DNA of 28,050 nt, taken from the NCBI GenBank assembly GCA_021812745.1, contig JAKAMS010000001.1, forward strand, positions 1-28,050. The letters run 5' to 3'. The number at the start of each line of letters is the position of its first letter. Within the stretch, counting starts at the first letter, position 1. The stretch is from Bacteroidota bacterium. Lineage in GTDB: Bacteria > Bacteroidota > Ignavibacteria > Ignavibacteriales > Melioribacteraceae. The notes beneath the pieces were generated by a model. It was not told the DNA's origin. It saw only the letters and a list, made by a program, of their open reading frames with translations, and did no database searches. This document shows positions 7,592-15,173 of the stretch, piece by piece. Made by a program: the position numbers and the translations under genes.

Positions 7592-7834
7592 TTAGAAATA
7601 CTTTTTAGAAAATGCTCTGCCGGAATGACTCTTCAAGTATTTTTCAAAGGAATACGCTTTGTGTTTATCTGAGAATGAAATTGCAGTAGTGAGTCGCCAA
7701 GGTTTGTATTTTGATGTATGAGGCGATCCCCCTCGATTATGTTTGTCTAACCGTCATTTAAGATTTGTAGTACAACCGACATAATAATTTTCGTGATAAT
7801 TAATACTTTCTAATATGTAGATGTAATAAAACAT
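7592..7834 (-). pseudogene. GIY-YIG nuclease-like gene interrupted by an in-frame TGA
   Basis: Reading the minus strand from the ATG at 7834, an 81-codon frame gives MFYYIYILES, then YYVGCTTNLK, a TGA at 7754-7756, then RLDKHNRGGSPHTSKYKPW, and later KAYSFEKYLKSHSGRAF before a TAA at 7592-7594. This is a near-complete GIY-YIG domain of the small UvrC-like/YhbQ type: YYIYIL corresponds to GIY, YYVGCT to YIG, and RLDKHNRG carries the usual Arg/His. Relatives usually have LKxRL at the break, so TGA most simply replaces TGG (LKWRL). One base separates it from an intact gene, so it is a young pseudogene or a sequence error. Confidence 0.8.
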
Positions 7835-7869
7835 GGTCTAATAGTTTTGAGCCTAATTACTCTTAGACC
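7835..7869. repeat. Inverted repeat abutting the GIY-YIG remnant start
   Basis: GGTCTAA at 7835-7841 pairs with TTAGACC at 7863-7869, with a 21-nt AT-rich middle that can add a few pairs. On the minus strand it lies between tmRNA and the remnant ATG. It has no U-run of terminator quality (followed by ATGTTTTATT). Confidence 0.4.
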
Positions 7870-7879
7870 GAACTTATCA

Positions 7880-7909
7880 GCTTCATTTTTCGCAAGCTCA
7901 AAACGAAGC
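7880..7909. repeat. Inverted repeat just downstream of the tmRNA 3' end
   Basis: On the minus strand GCTTCGTTTT and the later AAAAATGAAGC can form about a 10-bp stem (one G-U pair) around a GAGCTTGCG-type loop, starting 4 nt after the mature tmRNA end. It could be a tmRNA 3' processing or termination hairpin, but no U-tract follows. Confidence 0.4.
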
Positions 7910-7913
7910 CAAG

Positions 7914-8262
7914 TGGAGGTGGCGGGAGTCGAACCCGCGTCCGAAATTATAATCCAATGAACTTCTACACACATAGTCTCTTTTTTAATTTCATCCCGTT
8001 AACATCAAGAGACAGATTTTAACAGGACTATTCCGAAATTTAGTTCGCCTCTTCTATCCGGAAGTTCGATTCAGCTATCACGCCAAGCGGCGTTCTTTCA
8101 ATCCCCGGCGTGAGCGGAACTGAAGAACGGCTGCGTAAATTACGCAGCTAAAGCGTAGTTATATTCGCCTTTTATCTTTTTTACCGTCGTTTAACGTGTC
8201 TACGGAGAACACGGTGTGCAATTCAAAGAACAGATAACCCCGTCGAAGCCAATGTCACCCCC
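7914..8262 (-). ncRNA. ssrA: Transfer-messenger RNA (tmRNA)
   Basis: The 5' end reads GGGGGTGACATTGGCTTCGA, and the 3' end carries a TpsiC arm (GCGGGTTCGACTCCCGC) followed by CACCTCCA. GGGGGTG and CACCTCC form the 7-bp acceptor stem with one G-U pair; the final A is the discriminator. CCA is not encoded, since CTT follows. The tag reading frame is at 8140-8169 and reads GEYNYALAA then TAA, starting from a GGC resume codon as in Bacteroidota/Chlorobi-type tmRNAs. With SmpB it rescues stalled ribosomes and marks the nascent chain for proteolysis. The length, about 349 nt, is normal for a one-piece tmRNA. It lies 51 bp after the cobalamin adenosyltransferase gene on the same strand; whether it has its own promoter is not visible. 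Confidence 0.97.
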
Positions 8263-8313
8263 GAAAAAAAATTGATAATGGAAAATTTAGAATTGAGAAT
8301 TAATAAAGAAGAA

Positions 8314-8862
8314 TTATTTTTTCCATTCAATATCAGAATGCTTTGACGAAAAATTTTCAAATCTTGCCAATACAAATAATAGATCAGAAAGACGGTTCAA
8401 ATATACTTCAATCTGATCATTAATTCCTTCTATTCTTGATAATGCAACGACTTCACGTTCGGCTCTGCGGCAAACAGTTCTTGCATGATGTAAAATTGCA
8501 GAAGCTTTTGAACCTCCCGGTAAAATGAAATTTTTTAATGCCGGAAGTTGTGAATCGAATCTATCAATCAATATTTCAAGCCGCGTTACAAACTGTGAAT
8601 CTATGCGTGGTATAACAAAATTTTTATTTTCTTTTTCAAGCGGTGAAGCTAAATCGGAACCTACTGTAAATAAATCATTCTGTATACCAGAAATTACATC
8701 TTTAAGTTCCGAATCAGATAATTCAGCTGCGGCAATACCAAGAACAGCATTCAGTTCGTCAGTAGTACCGTATGCTTGAATTCTCAGATCGTCTTTCCAA
8801 ACTCTTTTTCCGCCAAAGAGAAATGTCTCTCCTTTATCACCAGTCTTGGTATAAATTTTCAT
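8314..8862 (-). CDS. Cob(I)alamin adenosyltransferase, PduO type
   Basis: A 182-residue cytosolic enzyme that transfers adenosine from ATP to Co(I) corrinoid to form adenosylcobalamin. The N-terminal ATP loop reads YTKTGDKGET (residues 4-13). YGTTDELNAVLG follows, then PGGSKASAILHHARTVCRRAER, the signature helix with the Arg residues that bind ATP, and finally YLNRLSDLLFVLAR. Length and motifs fit the PduO/MMAB family. Its ATG overlaps the end of the YgfZ gene by 4 bp (ATGA), so translation is likely coupled. It implies that the cell uses AdoCbl enzymes, such as methylmalonyl-CoA mutase or class II ribonucleotide reductase, none of which lie here. Confidence 0.95.
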   Translation of the reverse strand: MKIYTKTGDKGETFLFGGKRVWKDDLRIQAYGTTDELNAVLGIAAAELSDSELKDVISGIQNDLFTVGSDLASPLEKENKNFVIPRIDSQFVTRLEILIDRFDSQLPALKNFILPGGSKASAILHHARTVCRRAEREVVALSRIEGINDQIEVYLNRLSDLLFVLARFENFSSKHSDIEWKK

Positions 8863-9953
8863 TTTGATTCCGGCAGACCATAAAATTGTAATGCTAACTT
8901 TTTTTTATTCGATTCAATTGTATAGTGCTTTCCGTCTTCCAAAGTTTTTTTTCTGATTATAGCTAAACCCTTACGCTCAGGCAATATTCCGGTTTTGGAT
9001 AAAGTTGTAACCTTGCCTACTTCATTATTAAGTGAATCAAGAATTACAAAAGAATCAGTTGGATTGACTTCATCGTTCAATCCTATTTGCAATAATCTTT
9101 TCTGAACTTTGTCATACGTATCAAGTCTTGCTATAACTTCTTGACCGATATAACAGCCCTTAGTAAAACAGACTTCATGAATAAGCTCTACTTCATGCGG
9201 ATTAGTTTCGTCATTAATTTCGTTGGGGTAAACGGGGATTTTATTTTCAATTCTGAATGCATCGAATGCATCATCACCCGCCACATTAAGATCAAAAACA
9301 CTTTTAATACTAAAAAGATGTTCTATAAAATCAGCGCTCTTTTCTGAATCTATCAATGTTTTGAAAATCTTAATTCCATTTGCTTCTTGATTAACAAAAA
9401 TGTAGAGCGTAAAACCGTCAACATCAAACCTTCTCACGCTGGTAAAGTCAAGTGTGTTGATCTCTTTTCCAATCAGAAGTGTTAGAAATGATTCCGACTG
9501 TCTCCCAATAAAATCAACAACAACAAAATTACCGGAGACATCTTTGATTTTAATATCTTCCGCGATTATGAATTTATCAATCCAGCTGTAAAGCTGTTTG
9601 CTATTCTTCGAATTGCCGATTAGAAGGAAATCATTTTCAAAACTGATAAGTGTAGTACGGTCAATAAATCTTCCCTTTTCATTTAGGAAGAGTGTGTTTT
9701 TCTTTTCAAATACTTTAAGATCTTTAACGGTATTTGAAGAAACCCGGTGTAAAAAGTCCAATACATCTTTGCCGCTTAATTGAATCAGCATTGGTTCAGA
9801 ATTGATTCTGAGACCAATTCCGTTGCGCAGAGAATCGAATTCTTCTCTTGCCGAAGTAAAACTTCGGAACGTAGAATCGTCTTTTACGTTATTAGAAAAT
9901 TTTTTATTTAAATAATCAGTTATGGATGACACAGTTTGGTTCTCCAGAAACAT
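8859..9953 (-). CDS. ygfZ: YgfZ/GcvT-domain folate-binding protein (Fe-S cluster assembly factor)
   Basis: A 364-residue protein resembling the T-protein of glycine cleavage but with the YgfZ signature KGCYIGQE at residues 265-272, including the conserved Cys267. The surrounding stretch GDDAFDAFRIENKIPVYPNEI and the following VIARLDTYDKVQKRLLQI are also typical of the YgfZ subfamily. YgfZ proteins use tetrahydrofolate and help assemble or repair certain [4Fe-4S] enzymes such as MiaB. AAAGGA lies before the ATG. The gene overlaps the adenosyltransferase gene by 4 bp and follows the lipoprotein gene by 23 bp. Strong family call. Confidence 0.9.
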   Translation of the reverse strand: MFLENQTVSSITDYLNKKFSNNVKDDSTFRSFTSAREEFDSLRNGIGLRINSEPMLIQLSGKDVLDFLHRVSSNTVKDLKVFEKKNTLFLNEKGRFIDRTTLISFENDFLLIGNSKNSKQLYSWIDKFIIAEDIKIKDVSGNFVVVDFIGRQSESFLTLLIGKEINTLDFTSVRRFDVDGFTLYIFVNQEANGIKIFKTLIDSEKSADFIEHLFSIKSVFDLNVAGDDAFDAFRIENKIPVYPNEINDETNPHEVELIHEVCFTKGCYIGQEVIARLDTYDKVQKRLLQIGLNDEVNPTDSFVILDSLNNEVGKVTTLSKTGILPERKGLAIIRKKTLEDGKHYTIESNKKKLALQFYGLPESK

Positions 9954-9976
9954 TCTATCCTTTCTCTTTTATATAA

Positions 9977-10834
9977 CTAATATTTTCTAAACCATCTTGG
10001 GTTTCTATCCGATATGTAAAGCTGTCTCTTCACACTCCAATAAAACGGAATCGAATCTAGAACGCGTATTGAATAAAGTGAGTCTTGCAGAGTACTTTTC
10101 GAAAATAGAAATTCATAATAATCCGGAAATTTATCATTGTTAATATTTGCAAGCGTTCTTTTTAAGGCAATTCCGTTATAAGTTTCCATAAGATGAGGTG
10201 GTTTTCGCCAGCCATCAACCATAAAGAAGTTATAATTTCGATGACCTGAGATAATTCCATCTTCATAATTCATTTCAACGTACTTAATATTTTTTGCGCT
10301 CCAATTTTTGATCGAAATTCGATTGAAGCCGCCATGAATTGGAACTTCCGACTCCCAGAGTTTTTCGAACTGTCCATCTTTGCACTCAAATAAAGTCAAC
10401 CAGAAAAAAGCAGTGCCCAGTTTTGTGCTGTCTAAATTTATATAACTTGATTCATACCCGACTACATTTTGTGTCTCGATGTTGCGTTCGCTAGGTTTTG
10501 ACTTAGCAATTACAGCAAGAACAAAATTTCCGCCGTCTCTGAAATAAACAACCGCTTCCTTCGGTACATTGAAAGTGTAAGTTCTATCAAACTGAACAAG
10601 ATAAGTTCCTTTATCATAATTGTTGAGAATAAATTCTTTTAAAGAGATAGTATCGCACTCAAACCGGTTCTTAGTCTGTTCTTTCTGAATATCTAGATTG
10701 TAATTTCTAAGCTGTTCATCTTTAGCGCTTGAAGTAGCGGCATCGCCTCCCACTTCCCCCTTTTTGGATGTACATGATATAAGAGCTATCAATCCCAAAA
10801 GAGAAACCACTATAAATAATTTATAGAGTTTCAT
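9977..10834 (-). CDS. Predicted lipoprotein of unknown function
   Basis: A 285-residue protein with a signal peptide and lipobox ALIS-C21 followed by TSKKGEVGG, so it should be lipidated at Cys21 and placed in the inner or outer membrane. The rest is a beta-rich domain with several aromatic residues (DKGTYLVQFDRTYTF; FFWLTLFECKDGQFEKLWESEVP; NYNFFMVDGWRKPP). No family is recognised. AAGGA precedes the ATG. It lies between the M20 peptidase gene (about 43 bp upstream) and ygfZ (23 bp downstream), all on the minus strand. The gene is convincing; no function can be assigned. Confidence 0.8.
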   Translation of the reverse strand: MKLYKLFIVVSLLGLIALISCTSKKGEVGGDAATSSAKDEQLRNYNLDIQKEQTKNRFECDTISLKEFILNNYDKGTYLVQFDRTYTFNVPKEAVVYFRDGGNFVLAVIAKSKPSERNIETQNVVGYESSYINLDSTKLGTAFFWLTLFECKDGQFEKLWESEVPIHGGFNRISIKNWSAKNIKYVEMNYEDGIISGHRNYNFFMVDGWRKPPHLMETYNGIALKRTLANINNDKFPDYYEFLFSKSTLQDSLYSIRVLDSIPFYWSVKRQLYISDRNPRWFRKY

Positions 10835-10877
10835 TGTACTATCCTTTTTTGTTTGAAAGACAAATTAGTAACCAATA

Positions 10878-12245
10878 TTACATCTTCGAAAATTCATCCA
10901 GAAAATATGCCGAGGCGTAGAGTCCTTTCTCAAAATTCTCTAAAAGAAAATGTTCGTTAGGCGAATGAATATCGTCCGAATCCAGTCCTAATCCCATTAA
11001 CACAGCTGGAGCTTTTAATTGTTTTACAAAATCAACAACAACAGGAATTGAACCGCCTTCACGCGTAAAAATTGTTTTTTTACCGAAAGCTTTTGATGTT
11101 GCTTTTGCCGCCGCATTAATAGCTTTACTTTCCAAAGGAACTACAACACCATATCCATAATGTAGAGTCCGCACTTCTGTTTTTATGCTCTTTGGAGAAA
11201 GTGAATAAATATGTTTTGTAAATTCCTTTGCAAGTTTAACTGGGTCTTGATTTGGAACGAGCCGCATGCTGATCTTAGCCAATGCTTTAGAAGGAAGAAC
11301 GGTTTTTGCTCCTTTCTCTGTAAAGCCGCCTATGATTCCATTGCAATCCAAAGTTGGACGTGTCCACAATCTTTCTAAAGTTGTAAAACCTTTTTCACCT
11401 TGTAACTCTTTTACGCCAAGTTCTTTTGCATATTGTTTGTCGGAAAATTTTAGCAGTTTGAAATTATCTTTTTCATTCTTAGTTAGCTTCAGAACGTTTT
11501 TATAGAAATTAGGAACAGTTACTTTGCCATTCTTGTCGTGCAGCTTTGAAATTATTTTTGCCAATTCATTAATTGGATTTGCAACTGCGCCGCCGAAACT
11601 TCCGGAATGTAAATCGCGGTCCGGCCCGGTTACTTCAACTTCCATGTAAAGCAGTCCGCGCAAACCATAAGTAATTGTAGGAATACCCTTAGCATACATA
11701 CTTGTATCGGAGATTAAGACAGCGTCACATTTCAGTAAGTCTTGATTTTCTTTTAAGAATAGAACAAGATTATCGCTGCCAATTTCTTCTTCACCTTCAA
11801 GAATAAATTTTACATTTAGAGGAAGTTCTCCGAGTGTTTTAAAAAATGCTTCAACACTTTTGATATGTACAAAATGCTGACCTTTATTATCGTTTGCACC
11901 GCGCGCCCAAATTTTACCATCATGAATCACCGGTTCAAAAGGTTGATCTTTCCATAACTCTAATGGATCAGCAGGCTGAACATCATAATGACCATAGATC
12001 AAAACAGTAGGTTTGCCTTCTTTACCCATCCATTCAGCATAAACAAGCGGATTGCCTGCAGTTGGAAATATTTCAACACGGGTCATTCCCGCATCTTTTA
12101 ATTTTTGAACAGCAAAGCCTGCACATCGAATCATTTCATTCTTATGCGATTCAAGCGTGCTAATACTTGGAATTCTTAAATAATCTTTTAATTCTTCCAG
12201 GTAATTGTTAAAATTATTTTTCAAATGATTTATGACAACTTCCAC
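10878..12245 (-). CDS. M20-family metallodipeptidase
   Basis: A dipeptidase of about 455 residues with the di-zinc site of M20/M25/M40 enzymes. Motifs, numbered from an upstream GTG at 12257: YGHYDVQPAD (H90, D92), RGANDNKGQ (D123), LEGEEEIGS (E156-E158), SDTSM, and a final DDIHSPNEHF supplying a His ligand. A lid/dimerisation domain interrupts the catalytic domain, as is normal (HSGSFGGAVANPINELAKII). It probably cleaves dipeptides in the cytosol; no signal peptide is seen. I place the start at the GTG at 12245, because GGAGG ends 5 nt before it; the GTG at 12257 would add four residues. First gene of the minus-strand unit with the lipoprotein, ygfZ and adenosyltransferase genes. Confidence 0.92.
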   Translation of the reverse strand: MEVVINHLKNNFNNYLEELKDYLRIPSISTLESHKNEMIRCAGFAVQKLKDAGMTRVEIFPTAGNPLVYAEWMGKEGKPTVLIYGHYDVQPADPLELWKDQPFEPVIHDGKIWARGANDNKGQHFVHIKSVEAFFKTLGELPLNVKFILEGEEEIGSDNLVLFLKENQDLLKCDAVLISDTSMYAKGIPTITYGLRGLLYMEVEVTGPDRDLHSGSFGGAVANPINELAKIISKLHDKNGKVTVPNFYKNVLKLTKNEKDNFKLLKFSDKQYAKELGVKELQGEKGFTTLERLWTRPTLDCNGIIGGFTEKGAKTVLPSKALAKISMRLVPNQDPVKLAKEFTKHIYSLSPKSIKTEVRTLHYGYGVVVPLESKAINAAAKATSKAFGKKTIFTREGGSIPVVVDFVKQLKAPAVLMGLGLDSDDIHSPNEHFLLENFEKGLYASAYFLDEFSKM

Positions 12246-12257
12246 AAATTCCTCCAC

Positions 12258-12545
12258 TCTTCTCAGTTAAGAAATAACAATGAATGAGATGTAACTCGCC
12301 ATTTCAAATTTACATCTATCAATTTCTGTATTCAAGTAAATAAGCAATTATTTAGCTGAAATCATTGACGGCAAGCGGTATGGACAGAATAAAAAATGGG
12401 AAGAGAAAATTGCTCTTGACTACTTTCTCTAAGATGAAATTACAACATGAAGCTCAAATAATCATTTCTCCTCAATTAAGTAAAGGTTTTGGATTCTTTT
12501 CTATTTATGGTAAATTTCGAATACAAAGCCGTGTAAAAATTACTT
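12258..12545. other. Divergent intergenic region, no supported gene
   Basis: About 290 bp between the M20 dipeptidase and lptF, transcribed away from each other, so both promoters should lie here. A 64-codon plus-strand frame (12365-12559) has no ribosome site, unusual composition and overlaps lptF; I do not accept it. No promoter match is convincing. Confidence 0.5.
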
Positions 12546-13910
12546 ATGATAATTATTAAATACATACTGAAAAACCATCTCATTCCATTTTTATTTTCGA
12601 TTTTTATTTTGCTCTCTGTTTTTATTCTTCAATACATGGTCAAGATGGCAGACCGTTTAGTTGGAAAAGGATTAAGCGCATGGATAATAATTCAGTTGGT
12701 TACATATAGTCTTGCATGGATGGTTGTACTAGTAGTGCCGATGTCGGTTTTAATTGCCACGCTTATGGCTTTCGGTTCTATGTCTCAGAACAATGAAATC
12801 TCTATACTCAAAGCAACCGGCGTAAGTTTATATAAGATGATGATTCCCCCGCTGGCGGCAAGCATATTGATTGCACTTTTTCTTGTTCATTTCAACAACA
12901 ATATTTATCCGGATGCAAATCACGCATTGAGAATTTTATTGGAAGATATTTCGAGAAAGAAACCAACACTTTCTCTTGTTCCGGGAGTTTTTTCGCAAGA
13001 AGTTCCAAATTATTCAATACTTGCCCGTGAAATTGATCAGAATACAAATCAATTAGAACAGATAACAATTTACGATTATTCCCGGCAGCCTAAGGTAGAT
13101 ATTGTAACTGCAGCAACCGGCAAAATTTATTTCTCGAAGAATCAAAAAAAATTAATTTTGGATCTGAACAATGGCGAGATTCATGAGACTGATAACACTC
13201 AAAAAAATTCTTACCAAAAACTTCAGTTCAAGCGCCATAAAATTGCTATGCCCGCAGATCAATTTACTTTTGAACAGTCGGGACCGGGCGGACAGAGGGG
13301 TGACCGAGAACTTGGAGCGCCTCAGCTCAAAGTGCTTGCAGACAGCGTTGCAAAAATTCAATCGTCCTATTTTGCTGATTATAGCAAAAGAATAAAATTG
13401 TTGATTAAAAGTAGTAGTCTTTCCCCGCTTGCCGGAAATAATTCAGAAGGAAAATTTGTTTACATAAAAGCGCAACAAAAAATTAAAACAGATGAAAATT
13501 CCATGACGGACATTTTAGTCCGGATGGATTCCAACGACAAGGAATACGATAGATATTGGGTTGAGATTCACAAAAAATATTCTTTACCCTTTGCATGTAT
13601 AATTTTTGTTTTGATTGGTGCACCTTTAGGCACAATGATGCGTAAAGGCGGATTTGGAATGGCGGCTGGAATGAGTTTAATTTTCTTTTTAGTCTATTGG
13701 GCATTTTTAATAGGCGGGGAAAAATTAGCCGACCGCGGGCTGCTTTCACCTTTGATGGGCATTTGGAGCGCCAATATTTTTCTTGGTATACTCGGAATTT
13801 TATTAATGATTAAAAGCGCCAGAGAAAAAGTAACTATCAGTTTTGATTTCTTTAACAAACTTATTCCAAAGTCTTGGAGATCACAAACGGAGAATGATGA
13901 AAATTCTTGA
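12546..13910 (+). CDS. lptF: LptF/LptG-family LPS export permease (LptF-like)
   Basis: A 454-residue inner-membrane protein. Three transmembrane helices lie at about residues 10-32, 52-76 and 100-118, then a periplasmic jellyroll-like domain (~125-340), then three more helices (~345-425). The segments AFGSMSQNNEISILKATGVSLYKMM and LIGAPLGTMMRKGGFGMA are typical of YjgP/YjgQ permeases, the first being the cytosolic coupling loop for the LptB ATPase. The Lpt complex extracts LPS from the inner membrane and feeds it to the periplasmic bridge. No strong ribosome site precedes the ATG. It overlaps the following permease gene, as lptF-lptG pairs commonly do. The F/G assignment rests mainly on order. 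Confidence 0.87.
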   Translation: MIIIKYILKNHLIPFLFSIFILLSVFILQYMVKMADRLVGKGLSAWIIIQLVTYSLAWMVVLVVPMSVLIATLMAFGSMSQNNEISILKATGVSLYKMMIPPLAASILIALFLVHFNNNIYPDANHALRILLEDISRKKPTLSLVPGVFSQEVPNYSILAREIDQNTNQLEQITIYDYSRQPKVDIVTAATGKIYFSKNQKKLILDLNNGEIHETDNTQKNSYQKLQFKRHKIAMPADQFTFEQSGPGGQRGDRELGAPQLKVLADSVAKIQSSYFADYSKRIKLLIKSSSLSPLAGNNSEGKFVYIKAQQKIKTDENSMTDILVRMDSNDKEYDRYWVEIHKKYSLPFACIIFVLIGAPLGTMMRKGGFGMAAGMSLIFFLVYWAFLIGGEKLADRGLLSPLMGIWSANIFLGILGILLMIKSAREKVTISFDFFNKLIPKSWRSQTENDENS

Positions 13911-14979
13911 CCGCTACCTTATAAAACAATTTCTTCAGACAATTCTTTTCGGATTGCTCGCTTTCACTTTGCTCTTCGTTGTAATTGATTTAATGGAAAA
14001 CCTTGGCGATTTTTTAGATCAGAATGTGCCAACTCACCTTATCATACAATATTACATTGTGTTTATTCCGGAAATGATTCGCTTAATGACGCCAGTAGCG
14101 GTTCTTCTAGCCAGTTTATTCACTGCAGGTAAAATGGCGAACACAAATGAATTAACAGCTATTAAAATTAGCGGTGTTAGTCTTTATAGATTCATGGCAC
14201 CCTTTATTATTACCTCACTATTGATTAGCATTTTTTCTATCTACTTCGGAGGCTACATAGTTCCGTTAGCCAATAAACAGAAAATATTCATTGAACAAAA
14301 TTCAATGAAGAAAGGAATAGTTTATTTTGGCAACAACATTTTCTTTCAGGACAGCAGCACTAGAATAGTAACAATAAACTATTACGATGTTTCCCAAGGG
14401 CAGGCAAATCAAGTAAGCATTCAGGAATTTAATCCGAATGATAAGACAAAACTCGTCTCACGCACAGATTCATTCCGTATGAAATATGACCCCGCAAAAA
14501 AATCATGGTTTGTTTACGATGGCATTACGCGCACATTCACAGATTCAACAGAAACTATTGAAAAATTTGCCATGAAGGAATTTAAGGATTTGAATTTCAA
14601 GCCGGATGACGTTATTCAGAAACAGCGCAAACCGGAAGAAATGACTTTAACCGACTTGAATAATTATGCACAGGAACAATTACGCACCGGTAATAATCCT
14701 ACATCAACACAAATCGAATATCAGTCAAGAATAGCTTTTGCATTTGCAAGTGTAATTGTAGTTTTGTTCGGGTTGCCAATCTCAGCAAACAGAAGACGGG
14801 GCGGCTTAGCAATCCAGTTTGGTATTAATCTCCTAATCACTTTTATTTATCTTGTATTTATGAAAGTCAGTCAAGCTTTTGGTAAGAGCGGTGTTTTGAA
14901 TCCTTTGATAACTGCATGGCTTGCTAATTTTATTTTTCTGCTTGCGGCAATTTATAATATAAAGCGGGCACAAAAATAA
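13897..14979 (+). CDS. lptG: LptF/LptG-family LPS export permease (LptG-like)
   Basis: About 360 residues with the same six-helix plus periplasmic jellyroll architecture as its neighbour. It opens KILDRYLIKQFLQTILFGLLAFTLLFVVIDLMENLGDF, a common LptG-style start, and has TAGKMANTNELTAIKISGVSLYRFM as coupling loop and LFGLPISANRRRGGLAIQFGI in the C-terminal bundle. The frame is open from 13843, but I place the start at the ATG at 13897 (or the adjacent one at 13894): GGAG lies just upstream and homologues begin at this point. The first 17-18 residues of the longer frame lie inside lptF and look like read-through. Overlap with lptF is about 14 bp, implying translational coupling and equal amounts of the two subunits. 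Confidence 0.87.
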   Translation: MKILDRYLIKQFLQTILFGLLAFTLLFVVIDLMENLGDFLDQNVPTHLIIQYYIVFIPEMIRLMTPVAVLLASLFTAGKMANTNELTAIKISGVSLYRFMAPFIITSLLISIFSIYFGGYIVPLANKQKIFIEQNSMKKGIVYFGNNIFFQDSSTRIVTINYYDVSQGQANQVSIQEFNPNDKTKLVSRTDSFRMKYDPAKKSWFVYDGITRTFTDSTETIEKFAMKEFKDLNFKPDDVIQKQRKPEEMTLTDLNNYAQEQLRTGNNPTSTQIEYQSRIAFAFASVIVVLFGLPISANRRRGGLAIQFGINLLITFIYLVFMKVSQAFGKSGVLNPLITAWLANFIFLLAAIYNIKRAQK

Positions 14980-15053
14980 TCTCACATAAATATTAACCCG
15001 AGAGTCAAAAGCAGTGAGGTATCTTATCATTTCCGAATGTGCTGCTTTACTGC

Positions 15054-15070
15054 ATCCCGAACAGCGGGAT
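15054..15070. repeat. Short palindrome between convergent genes
   Basis: ATCCCG pairs with CGGGAT around a 5-nt loop. It lies 24 bp before a second, related palindrome with the same CCCG/CGGG core. Position between convergent lptG and the cyclase gene suggests a terminator or REP-like element. Confidence 0.5.
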
Positions 15071-15093
15071 TTCTATCTGGCATCCACTAATAG

Positions 15094-15118
15094 ATTCCCG
15101 CTTAAAGTTTGCGGGAAT
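15094..15118. repeat. REP-like palindrome (ATTCCCGC / GCGGGAAT)
   Basis: ATTCCCGC and GCGGGAAT form an 8-bp perfect stem around TTAAAGTTT and are followed by GACGCC. The GCGGGAATGAC sequence is a widespread intergenic palindrome type in bacteria. It lies in a convergent gap with higher GC than its surroundings. It may act as a bidirectional terminator, though no U-tract directly follows on either strand. Confidence 0.6.
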
Positions 15119-15173
15119 GACGCCAAAAGTGGTGTGAAATTTAAATCGTAGATATAAAAAAAAGTTGTATTCT

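Noticed and set aside
12365..12559. 64-codon plus-strand frame upstream of lptF
   Set aside because: No ribosome site, no recognisable features, and it overlaps the lptF start; the region is better read as a divergent promoter zone.
13843..13893. 17-residue N-terminal extension of the LptG-like protein
   Set aside because: It lies within the lptF coding region; the family starts at the MKILDRYLIKQF segment.
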